Shown: piece by piece, positions 8,473 through 16,687 of the stretch | Numbering within the stretch: position 1 is the stretch's first letter | Layout of the letters: every line of letters begins with the position of its first letter | NCBI RefSeq assembly: GCF_024494595.1 | Contig: NZ_JANHDI010000011.1 | Span: 124,001 to 188,000 of the forward strand | Length of the DNA: 64,000 nucleotides | Direction: 5' to 3' | Source of the DNA: Halobellus rarus | GTDB lineage: Archaea > Halobacteriota > Halobacteria > Halobacteriales > Haloferacaceae | The notes under the pieces: generated by a model | Databases searched by the model: none | Told to the model about the DNA's origin: nothing | The model's input: only the letters and a program-made list of their open reading frames with translations | Position numbers and translations under genes: made by a program

Positions 8473-10340
8473 ACACAGGTCTTCGTGCGACGTGGTGTGA
8501 TTATCATACTCTGAAAGCGCAGCGTGACGTTTATCATTTAGGTGCCAGATGGTACGTGCAGATGCCACAAAAGGTGTCGAAATCCGGAACTTCTCCGGAG
8601 CTATCGTATTCTATCGATGACCCTTCGACTGCAGCAGAGGCACTTTCTACCGACACTATCAATGTGACAAGTCATCTCCTCAACGTTCAAGCGCGGGAGT
8701 TTGAAATCGCCCAAGGGCAACAAGAGTTACTCTCCGTCGAGGAGATTAAAGATCGGATCAAACTGCTGGACCACCAACTTCAGGCTGCTCACCGTGCGCT
8801 GTTCAAAATGAGCGGTGGGGCGCTGTTCGCTGACGAAGTTGGACTCGGAAAAACTATCGAGGTTGGAATGGTTCTGAAGGAGATGGATTTCCGAGACACC
8901 CGAGACAGCTTCCTCATCCTGACCCCGGCTCAGCTCGCACCTCAATGGCAGAAAGAACTGGACGAAAAGTTCGGACTGGACTTCGTCTGTAATTACGACG
9001 AGGACTTCTGTGGGTTCGATGCGCACGATAAGATCATAGCGAGTGTCGACACTGCCAAGTCGAAAACCAACAGAGACGATGTCCTCTCACGGCGATGGGA
9101 TGTTGCTGTTCTCGACGAAGCACACTATGTGCGCAACGCGGACACAATGCGGTACGAACTTATGGACGAACTGAGCTATGGGGAGGCGTTCTTTGCAACC
9201 GCGACACCGATTCAAAACGATATTTCAGATCTCTACAACATTATTGATCTCATCCGCCCCGGGATACTCGGAACCAGACAACAGTTCGACAACCGGTACG
9301 TCGTCGATAGTGACGATGCCCAAATCAAACGCAGCGAGGAACTACAAGAGAAACTCAATCGTGTGATGATTCGGAACCGTCGTGAAGAGACAAAAATCGA
9401 TTTCACGAATCGGAACGTCCACACGAACGTTTTTGAGCCTTCAGCGGCGGAAACCCAGTTGTACGACGCTGTCACGGACTATGTTCGGTCGAATTATTCC
9501 AGCGCTGATGCTCGGCACCTAGTGCTGTTCACCTTGCAGAAAGAAGTCGTTTCAAGCCCGTACGCGGTCGATAAGACGATTGAACGGTGGGTGGCTGACA
9601 AAGAAAAGGCCCTCTCAAAACGCGAACGGAACGCGCTGAGAGACATTCAGTCGATAGTCGATGATATCGCTCGGACGACCAAGCAGAAGCGGCTTCGACA
9701 TATCATCGAAACGATTCAGGATCAAATCGGAACGACCAGAGCCGTCGTGTTCACGCAGTTCCGTCCGACTCAAGATGCGATCGCTGACAGTATTCGCGGG
9801 TTAAACCTGCCGGTCCATATTGTGAACGGGGATCTCTCCAGCAAGGGGAAAGAACGGAAAGTGGCGCAGTTCAAAGACGAAGGGGGCATTATGGTTGCCA
9901 CGGACTCGATCAGTGAAGGCCGGAATATGCAGTTCTGTAACGTCTTAGTGAACTATGACTTGCCGTGGAATCCGATGAAAGTCGAACAGCGCATCGGGCG
10001 AGTCGATCGTATCGGGCAAGACCGTGAGGTCCACGTGTTCAATATGGCCTTGGAGGGCACGATCGAGGAACACGTCCTGAACAAACTGTTCGGGAAAATC
10101 GATCTGTTCAACCAGTCCATCGGTGGGCTCCGAGATATCCTCTCCCGGATGGAAAAGTCCGGTTCCGACTTCGAACGAGAGGTATTCGAACAGTTACGGC
10201 ACGCCGACTCTAAAGTCGAACTCGAAAACAACTTCGAGGATATGGCAGTCGATCTTGAACAGAACACTAAAGCTGCGGAGAAAATGAATGATTTCAACCG
10301 CGGTGTGTTCGACGGCTTCGATTTCGGTGAGAGTGTATGA
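8469..10340 (+). CDS. SNF2/RapA-type ATPase
   Basis: A SNF2-family DNA translocase of 623 aa from TTG 8469, or 592 aa from ATG 8562. Motif I is ADEVGLGKT (121-129), the Ia region is LILTPAQLAPQW, motif II LDEAH (215-219), motif III ATATPIQN. The second lobe has VVFTQFRPTQDAIA, ATDSISEGRNMQ and QRIGRVDRIGQ (motifs IV-VI). It resembles the helicase of RapA/HepA-like and DISARM DrmD-like proteins but is short, ending soon after lobe 2. The C-terminal domain such proteins usually carry seems to be the N-terminus of the next gene. The stop overlaps the next start (ATGA). The exact start is uncertain because the transcript start appears to lie at 8434. Confidence 0.88.
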   Translation: MNTGLRATWCDYHTLKAQRDVYHLGARWYVQMPQKVSKSGTSPELSYSIDDPSTAAEALSTDTINVTSHLLNVQAREFEIAQGQQELLSVEEIKDRIKLLDHQLQAAHRALFKMSGGALFADEVGLGKTIEVGMVLKEMDFRDTRDSFLILTPAQLAPQWQKELDEKFGLDFVCNYDEDFCGFDAHDKIIASVDTAKSKTNRDDVLSRRWDVAVLDEAHYVRNADTMRYELMDELSYGEAFFATATPIQNDISDLYNIIDLIRPGILGTRQQFDNRYVVDSDDAQIKRSEELQEKLNRVMIRNRREETKIDFTNRNVHTNVFEPSAAETQLYDAVTDYVRSNYSSADARHLVLFTLQKEVVSSPYAVDKTIERWVADKEKALSKRERNALRDIQSIVDDIARTTKQKRLRHIIETIQDQIGTTRAVVFTQFRPTQDAIADSIRGLNLPVHIVNGDLSSKGKERKVAQFKDEGGIMVATDSISEGRNMQFCNVLVNYDLPWNPMKVEQRIGRVDRIGQDREVHVFNMALEGTIEEHVLNKLFGKIDLFNQSIGGLRDILSRMEKSGSDFEREVFEQLRHADSKVELENNFEDMAVDLEQNTKAAEKMNDFNRGVFDGFDFGESV

Positions 10341-13300
10341 GCGTTGATGACATCAGTACACTCAACCGCTTAGAAATCCGCCGGTTCACTGCGATAACAA
10401 TCGAAGCATACGGAGGCGACGTTGACCGACGCAACGCGGATTCTTGGCAAGTTACACTTCCAGATCCACTCAGTAATCTCGCGGAATCGCCTGACGTTGC
10501 CGTGGTGTTTGACCCGAAAGACCAGCAACCTGGTCGTGATGAAATTCTCGTCCAACCCGGCTCCCTCGCGTTCAATCAATTACTCGAATTAGTAAAACAG
10601 GAGCTCTCAGTCGGTCAACTATACCTTACAGCGGCTGATATGCAGATCACTTTTCCCGACGTTCTCGATGTTTCCGAAACGACGGTGACGATTGACGAAT
10701 TTACTCCAGAGCAGACGGCTGACGCTGTCGCGTTTCATTTTCTGGTCGAGATGGAGAGTGTCTCGTCCTTCCACCGGGAGCGATTCGAAACCGTCACACT
10801 AGACCTAACAAACGGGAGTCCGCAACCCGACCTCACCGAGCGGTTACTAGCCCATACCAGCACGCTCAGCCGGTCTCACGAGACAAGCGATATCAATCCG
10901 GCGGGCGACACAATTGAACAGCGATACACGACAGCTGTCGAGGAGATTGAACGGCGAATCGAAGACGATGCGGCTGAGTTACTTGACGAAGCCACCGAAG
11001 CCGCATCGACTCGGGCGGAAGAAATCAGTGATTTGTACGACCAGCGACGGGAAGAACTCACAGACGAACTGCACGGTTCCGCGTTACGCCAACGACAGAA
11101 ATCGTTCGATAAACGTGAGCGAAACGAGATAGAGGATATGGTCAACCGGCACGATGTTAACGTAAACGTCTCGCTCGTCGGGATAACCTTACTCTCACAC
11201 GACGTTGGGAGCCTCACACTCTCGATTGACGACGGCGAACGTTCTGGTACTGCGGTGGCTCGATACGCACCCGCAACCGGGGACATCATTCGCTTCGACT
11301 GCGCGACCTGTGACACGCCGTTCGATCGACAAACCAGGCCGCAAGTTTGTGGGTGCGGGACTACCGTCTGTGCCGGTTGTATCAACGTCTGTGAGGCGTG
11401 TGGCGACACAGGCTGTCCAAATTGCGACACACCAGTGGCGGCCTGCGAGTTGTGCGGGCGCGTCGAATGTCACCAGTGTGGCTCAGTCTGCGACGAGTGT
11501 GGTAGAGCAGTGTGCACCAACCACATTGAAATATGTGCTGCAACCGACCACTCAACCTGTTTGGCCTGCGGTGAAGACTGTAGTAGCTGCGGGACGTTCC
11601 ACGCTGACTCGCAACTCCACCGGTGCCGTGTTGACGGCGACCTGCACTGTGACGCTCATTCTGGCACCTGTGATGAGTGCGCAGACACGCTTTGTGACGA
11701 TCATCTCCGGTCTTGTACTGCGTGTAAGATAGAGATCTGCCCTGCCGACCGAGTGACTTGTGAGACGTGCGGTGATACCCGCTGTCACGACGACGCCATC
11801 GCTTGTGACGGGTGCGGTGGGTATCACTGTGCTGAATCAGTTGAACGATGTGAGATCTGCACGAACCAATTCGGGACCGCTCATCTCTCTATGTGCGCCA
11901 CCTGTGACCGGAGTGTGTGTGCAACAGACTCCACGACCTGTGGTACCTGCGAAGATACGATTTGTACGGAGCACGCTATTGACTGCGCTGGTTGCAGTGA
12001 CGCGCTGTGCGCCACGCACAGCAACGAGTGTGAGATTTGCGCAGACTCTTTCGGGGCGCGACACCTAGTAGCGTGTGACACGTGCGGTCAAGAAATCTGT
12101 GAGACTGACCGCGGAGAGTGTCGGATCTGCGATGACATCGTCTGTACTGAGGACTCCGCGACCTGCACGGAGTGTAACGATGTCACCTGCCCGAGCCACA
12201 CTGATCCCTGTGATCTGTGTGCCGAAGTGTTCTGTGCTGACCATCTCGACACTTGTGCTACCTGCGGTGACGATATCTGTGAAACTGACCGGATAGAGTG
12301 CGCTGTCTGTGACAGTGTCACCTGTGATGTTCACGCAGAGACGTGTGACACGTGTGAAAAGGACTTATGTCCGGAGCACAGCGACACGTGCGCCACGTGT
12401 GGGGACCTCCTCTGTCCGGCTGACCAATCTCGGTGTACAGACCACGACGCTGTACTCTGCGACACGCACGCCAAGACGTGTGCCCAATGCGAGGAAACGT
12501 ACTGTGTTGACCTCGTTACTGACTGCGGGTACTGTGATGGCGTTGTTTGTCATCACCACGAAGAGACGTGTACCCATTCCAGTGAGACAGTGTGCGCCGA
12601 GCACAACCGGGCCTGCACCGTCTGTGAAGATGCGTTTTGCCCGGCGCACTCCGTCACCGCTGACGATAGCGACGAAGTCCGTTGTCTGGACCACGCAGCT
12701 GAATGTGCTGACTGCGAAAATCCGTTTACTCCCGAGCATCTGGAAGTATGTGATCGATGCGGCGAACACGTCTGTCAGGACGACCGAGCCGGCTGTGCTA
12801 CTTGCGGTGCGGTACTCTGCCAGACGGATCAAATTACGTGTACTGTCGACGGGAAACCACACTGTGCGTCCCACATCGTTCCCTGTGACACGTGCGGTGA
12901 GGGCGTCTGCGACGACCACGTGAAAACCTGTGCACACTGCGGCGATCTGTTATGCGACGATGACGCGACGATATGTACCACGTGTGACGAACCACATTGC
13001 GCGGCCCACACTGAGGAGTGTCTCAGTTGCGATGAACCGCATTGCGTCACTCATTCAGCCACCTGTGCGGAATGCGAGTTCACGTTCTGCATGGATCATG
13101 TAGAGGAGTGTCACAACTGCGGTGACCTCGTCTGCCACACTGACCGAGAAACCTGCGAATCCTGCGGCGAAACAGCGTGTCTCTCACACAGCGCAGACTG
13201 TATCCACTGTAAGGAGAGTTTCTGTGCCGATCACCACTTCCGTTGTGGCACCTGTAATAGCCCAATCTGTGCCGCAGATAGCACCGAATGCGTCGATGAC

Positions 13301-13777
13301 GAGGACCGGCACTGCGACGAGCACATCGCCACGTGCAGTGTCTGCCAACACGAGACCGACCGTGACCAGCCACGCTGTCAGAATCATCTGGAGCAGTGCG
13401 TCATTGACGAGGCGAACCTGTGTTCCGAACATACTCACATTGACCCGGTGCTACAGGAGGCGGTGTGTGCAGAGCACCAAACGACGTGTACCACGTGTCG
13501 ACAGCAGGTCGCCACTGCCGCTGTGGAAAATGGGGAGTGTCGCACCTGTCACGAGTTAGCTGAAAACGACTCACTACAGCCGGATGTCGAGGATGAACTC
13601 CCGGAGTCACTAAGTTTCCGCTCGATGGAGATCAGCACCAATCCGGCGTACGTCGTCGTCCACGGTAAACGGCTCGTTCGGTCGAACGAGACTATCGTGC
13701 TCGAACGCGACACCGGTGACATTATCGAACAGTATCGAACCGGGTTGCTTGCCCGGCTCTCCGGAGGGCGACTATGA
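10337..13777 (+). CDS. Giant cysteine-array (zinc-binding) protein fused to a SNF2-associated domain
   Basis: A 1146-aa protein. Residues 1-185 resemble the strand-rich tail domain that follows the ATPase in many archaeal SNF2 proteins (DVAVVFDPKDQ, then a PG..F.QLLEL segment), so the SNF2 protein may be split over two genes. Residues 190-275 are a charged coiled coil. Residues 322-1071 are an unbroken array with about 43 CxxC motifs in units of roughly 18-20 residues, of the form C-x2-C, a C-x2-D/H pair, then the next C. The tail (1072-1146) is a small globular domain. The array should bind many metal ions, probably zinc, as a long rigid recognition or docking arm. It is coupled by ATGA overlaps to both neighbours. 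I know no named family with this layout. Confidence 0.8.
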   Translation: MSVDDISTLNRLEIRRFTAITIEAYGGDVDRRNADSWQVTLPDPLSNLAESPDVAVVFDPKDQQPGRDEILVQPGSLAFNQLLELVKQELSVGQLYLTAADMQITFPDVLDVSETTVTIDEFTPEQTADAVAFHFLVEMESVSSFHRERFETVTLDLTNGSPQPDLTERLLAHTSTLSRSHETSDINPAGDTIEQRYTTAVEEIERRIEDDAAELLDEATEAASTRAEEISDLYDQRREELTDELHGSALRQRQKSFDKRERNEIEDMVNRHDVNVNVSLVGITLLSHDVGSLTLSIDDGERSGTAVARYAPATGDIIRFDCATCDTPFDRQTRPQVCGCGTTVCAGCINVCEACGDTGCPNCDTPVAACELCGRVECHQCGSVCDECGRAVCTNHIEICAATDHSTCLACGEDCSSCGTFHADSQLHRCRVDGDLHCDAHSGTCDECADTLCDDHLRSCTACKIEICPADRVTCETCGDTRCHDDAIACDGCGGYHCAESVERCEICTNQFGTAHLSMCATCDRSVCATDSTTCGTCEDTICTEHAIDCAGCSDALCATHSNECEICADSFGARHLVACDTCGQEICETDRGECRICDDIVCTEDSATCTECNDVTCPSHTDPCDLCAEVFCADHLDTCATCGDDICETDRIECAVCDSVTCDVHAETCDTCEKDLCPEHSDTCATCGDLLCPADQSRCTDHDAVLCDTHAKTCAQCEETYCVDLVTDCGYCDGVVCHHHEETCTHSSETVCAEHNRACTVCEDAFCPAHSVTADDSDEVRCLDHAAECADCENPFTPEHLEVCDRCGEHVCQDDRAGCATCGAVLCQTDQITCTVDGKPHCASHIVPCDTCGEGVCDDHVKTCAHCGDLLCDDDATICTTCDEPHCAAHTEECLSCDEPHCVTHSATCAECEFTFCMDHVEECHNCGDLVCHTDRETCESCGETACLSHSADCIHCKESFCADHHFRCGTCNSPICAADSTECVDDEDRHCDEHIATCSVCQHETDRDQPRCQNHLEQCVIDEANLCSEHTHIDPVLQEAVCAEHQTTCTTCRQQVATAAVENGECRTCHELAENDSLQPDVEDELPESLSFRSMEISTNPAYVVVHGKRLVRSNETIVLERDTGDIIEQYRTGLLARLSGGRL

Positions 13778-15051
13778 GCAACAGCGACCAATCTTTCTCG
13801 TGGTATAATCCGGAGAGCGTCCGTACGACAGTCGCCAATGGCAAAGCGAAGAGTATCGATCCGAGTCGGATAGCGGAGTATCTGGCACAACGCCAGTTTG
13901 CTGACATCCCGGTGTCCCGCGTCGAACGCATCGTCGATAACATACCGAGTTCTGAGGACACGTCAGCAGCGACAATTGATCTCTCACAACCCGAAGCAAC
14001 GGACGCAGAACCGCGTGCACCCGTAGCGAACCAACTCGCCGTTCACGATCTGGAGTACGTCTCGAACCGCGAGGCTGCTCGACTCATCGGGCTTGCACTC
14101 GAACAATTCGACGGGAACACGGTACGCCCGCCCGGTGCCACACGGGTAGAAACCGACCTTGTCTGGCATCGACAGCAAATGACCGTCGCGTTTCGTATCG
14201 TCCCAATCCCGTCAGGTGCTGTTGATACCAACCACATCGACGCCTTACTGGACGGTACGGTCGTGCCGGATGACGTCAGAAGCCCGTCCGAACTGGCAAT
14301 CGTCACTAATCAAGCGTTCACCGATGAGGCTCTCGATTCCGCCGTTGAACACGACATCCACTGTTTCGATGCCGGGCACGTCGAAGAATGGTTCCGCCGA
14401 GCCAGAATCCCAATGGGCGCCGTCGGTACACTGCTCGAAGACGGTGAATCTCACGATGGACCGCTGACCGACCTCGTCGAACTCCCACCAATTCCGGACC
14501 CGAGGAAGACCGTCGATCCCCTTGAAATCAATCGAGCGTTCGATATCGACTCGCTCACACCGCCTTCCGGAGATGACACCTCGCCCTCTACAGTTGAACG
14601 AACAGACGCGAACCAAGGCAAACAGGACACCGGACTTGGCCGTTCGACTGCCCGAGACGATCCGCTCGGCGGCACTCAACCCCCAGCCGGTGAAACCGGG
14701 ACGCTGTACGCAGACCCTGGTGAAGATGGCGATTTCGAGGCATTCGACCGGTTTGTCGATGAGATCACGGACGGAAACCAGCAATCCAACTCGACTACGG
14801 ATGAAACTGCGAACGCGGGAGCCAAAGAAGCCAACGAGTCAGATGACAAATCAACCACCTATGATGATGTCGACCGGAAAGAACTGTTGTTCGACCTCTT
14901 AGAAGCAACACAAGACGTCGACGGGAGAATGTCTCTGAAAGAGGTGCGAACGCATACCTCGTATCCAGTTGAGTATTATCTGAAAGAGTTCGGCTCGATT
15001 GCGGATGCGTTGGTCGCAGTAAATGTTGAATATTCGGAGGAGTCTCAATGA
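13774..15051 (+). CDS. Mrr-like restriction-endonuclease fold protein with altered active site
   Basis: A 425-aa protein. Residues 85-210 follow the Mrr_cat pattern: a helix (NREAARLIGLALEQF), a strand pair VETDLVWHRQQMTVAFRIV (126-143) and the characteristic LAIVTNQAFTDEALDSA followed by IHCFDAGHVEEWF. Active Mrr enzymes have D...(Q/E)xK; here D128 is kept but the second motif reads AFR (139-141), so catalysis may be lost or altered. Residues 215-370 are an acidic disordered linker. Residues 385-418 (MSLKEVRTHTSYPVEYYLKE, then FGSIADAL) resemble the homing-endonuclease-associated HNR repeat, a DNA-binding element. Overlaps of 4 nt on both sides place it third in the rightward operon. Confidence 0.65.
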   Translation: MSNSDQSFSWYNPESVRTTVANGKAKSIDPSRIAEYLAQRQFADIPVSRVERIVDNIPSSEDTSAATIDLSQPEATDAEPRAPVANQLAVHDLEYVSNREAARLIGLALEQFDGNTVRPPGATRVETDLVWHRQQMTVAFRIVPIPSGAVDTNHIDALLDGTVVPDDVRSPSELAIVTNQAFTDEALDSAVEHDIHCFDAGHVEEWFRRARIPMGAVGTLLEDGESHDGPLTDLVELPPIPDPRKTVDPLEINRAFDIDSLTPPSGDDTSPSTVERTDANQGKQDTGLGRSTARDDPLGGTQPPAGETGTLYADPGEDGDFEAFDRFVDEITDGNQQSNSTTDETANAGAKEANESDDKSTTYDDVDRKELLFDLLEATQDVDGRMSLKEVRTHTSYPVEYYLKEFGSIADALVAVNVEYSEESQ

Positions 15052-15944
15052 CGGCAACACTGAAAGAAGAGTCGACGAGCGTCCCGTTGGAAGATCAGAG
15101 ATCAGTCACGTTGAAACCAGGGAAACCATGGCCGTCCGCGTACCGCGGCTCAAAATACAGTCTCGTCTCTGACGACGACTTTAATGATGCCGTACTCAAA
15201 TGGGAGCAACGCGATCTTGCGATTTACACAGATCCACCGGATGGGTTACGCCGCACGCTCATTCTCCTCGGGAAAAACGGTGGGTACGGGAGTTTCCGAG
15301 TCACTGCTGACAACGAAGTCCTCACGAAAATCAAAGCCGACGAGTACAAACACGTAAATGAAGCCCCAGTCGATAAGGGGTGGATCCCTGTGTACGTCGG
15401 GAAACTCTCAGGCACCCTCGACTTCGATGAAATCGACTCAGACCCACTCACACCTCAGAAGAACCGCATCAAGGTCTGGAAAGGATTCCCATTCCACCAC
15501 GGGGAACGCTGGAGCGTCAGCCAAGACGGGGCCCTATTCTGGAAATGGAAAGACTACCGCTTCGACTCAGCGTTCGACCATCCAGAACTCATCAACGAAT
15601 ATCAAAAATACCGCGGAACAGCCGGTCGCCTCTACATCACAGAAAACGCGCATATTTGGGTAAACATCCCGAAAAACGATATCGCACCAGCGAAACAATC
15701 CGCTGTCCGGAACGCAATCAAAAAGTGGAAACGAGCAGCCGAGCAGGTAGACGATACAGCAACCCTCCGACTAGTCAACCGGCGACTGGTCGCCACGAGC
15801 GGAGACGACGATCCGTCCACCGGCCACTTCCCGATCCACCTTGGACAGCTAAGCGACTTCGACAACGGGGTCATCCCTCGACCAATCGTCGACGAATCAA
15901 GCTACTTCCAAGCCGTTTGCGAATACGAACACGTATGGGAATAA
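15048..15944 (+). CDS. Duplicated beta-module protein, last gene of SNF2 operon
   Basis: A 298-aa protein made of two copies of the module seen in the 294-aa protein of the opposite arm. Copy 1 (about 22-127) has PGKPWPSAYRGSKYSL, YGSFRVTADNEVLT and PVYVGKLSG. Copy 2 (about 150-275) has HGERWSVSQDG, AGRLYITENAHIW and FPIHLGQLSD; its NEVLT-type signature is more diverged. ATGA overlap couples it to the Mrr-like gene. Paralogues at both ends of the locus suggest that each helicase arm has its own copy of a common structural subunit. Confidence 0.75.
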   Translation: MTATLKEESTSVPLEDQRSVTLKPGKPWPSAYRGSKYSLVSDDDFNDAVLKWEQRDLAIYTDPPDGLRRTLILLGKNGGYGSFRVTADNEVLTKIKADEYKHVNEAPVDKGWIPVYVGKLSGTLDFDEIDSDPLTPQKNRIKVWKGFPFHHGERWSVSQDGALFWKWKDYRFDSAFDHPELINEYQKYRGTAGRLYITENAHIWVNIPKNDIAPAKQSAVRNAIKKWKRAAEQVDDTATLRLVNRRLVATSGDDDPSTGHFPIHLGQLSDFDNGVIPRPIVDESSYFQAVCEYEHVWE

Positions 15945-16144
15945 TCAGCTCCGAAGGATTACGACACGGCGCTTGATTTGGGCGTTTTTACGGCCCCAGC
16001 CGGCGATCAGAACCCGAGAGGTCGGTGCTGATCTTACAGATATCGTATCGTTCGACGAAGATTGGAGACGATGCATTTGAGTCCCAGTCTCGGAACTCAA
16101 GGTGCCAACTTCACGCATATGTGGCGAAGCCGAGCGTCCCCCAC

Positions 16145-16687
16145 TCACTTACTGTATACGTCGCCGACCGTGGCGAAGTGATCGACAAGCGTGTCGACGG
16201 CGTCTTCGATGTCAGCTCGTGAGCTGACGTGGTTGTAAAAGACTTTATTCGAGTCGTACGGATTGTTGGAGATCTCCACGGCCCAATCGCCGGCTCGGGT
16301 CTGTTCGACGACACGCGTATCCTTGTCGGTGGCAGCGTTCTTGATTTTGTATCCGAACGCGCGTAACGCGCCGTCGATGTCCGTTCGGTCGTATTCCGTT
16401 GGCGGCATCCAGTACAGGTGGACGTTCAGTTTTTGATTCCCGCTGGGCGAGGCAGGCCCCGTCATTTGATGATTGATCCGGTGGAACGCTAACCCGTTTC
16501 TGGGGCTCTCGCTTGTTTTCACATCGGGGTTCAGTCCCGGTTCGAAGAGGTCGGGCTGGGCATCCACCATTCGTTGATCGAACTGTCGAAGGATCGATTC
16601 GATCTCGGCTTGGAACTGGTCGGTCAACCGGAGTGCTTTCAAGTATCGATCGTTCGTGAGGCCGTTGGTGAGGAAATCGTCTGTCAT
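16145..16687 (-). CDS. Hypothetical protein paired with PD-(D/E)XK nuclease
   Basis: A 180-aa acidic soluble protein of unknown family. It has an amphipathic N-terminal half (FLTNGLTNDRYLKALRLTDQ) and a strand-rich centre (KLNVHLYWMPP, WAVEISNNPY) ending in a helix. ATG 16687 overlaps the stop of the upstream nuclease-like gene by 4 nt, so the two are co-translated and likely form a functional pair, such as an effector with a specificity or immunity partner (inference). Confidence 0.65.
   Translation of the reverse strand: MTDDFLTNGLTNDRYLKALRLTDQFQAEIESILRQFDQRMVDAQPDLFEPGLNPDVKTSESPRNGLAFHRINHQMTGPASPSGNQKLNVHLYWMPPTEYDRTDIDGALRAFGYKIKNAATDKDTRVVEQTRAGDWAVEISNNPYDSNKVFYNHVSSRADIEDAVDTLVDHFATVGDVYSK

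Noticed and set aside
11205-12923. Overlapping frames on both strands inside the Cys-array gene
   Set aside because: Their periodic composition is produced by the repeated TGT/TGC codons of the real gene. No promoters or family motifs are present.
4599-15944. DISARM, BREX or type III restriction system
   Set aside because: Helicases are present, but the marker genes (DUF1998, PLD nuclease, methyltransferase, PglZ/PglX, Mod subunit) are absent, so naming a known system would be unsupported.
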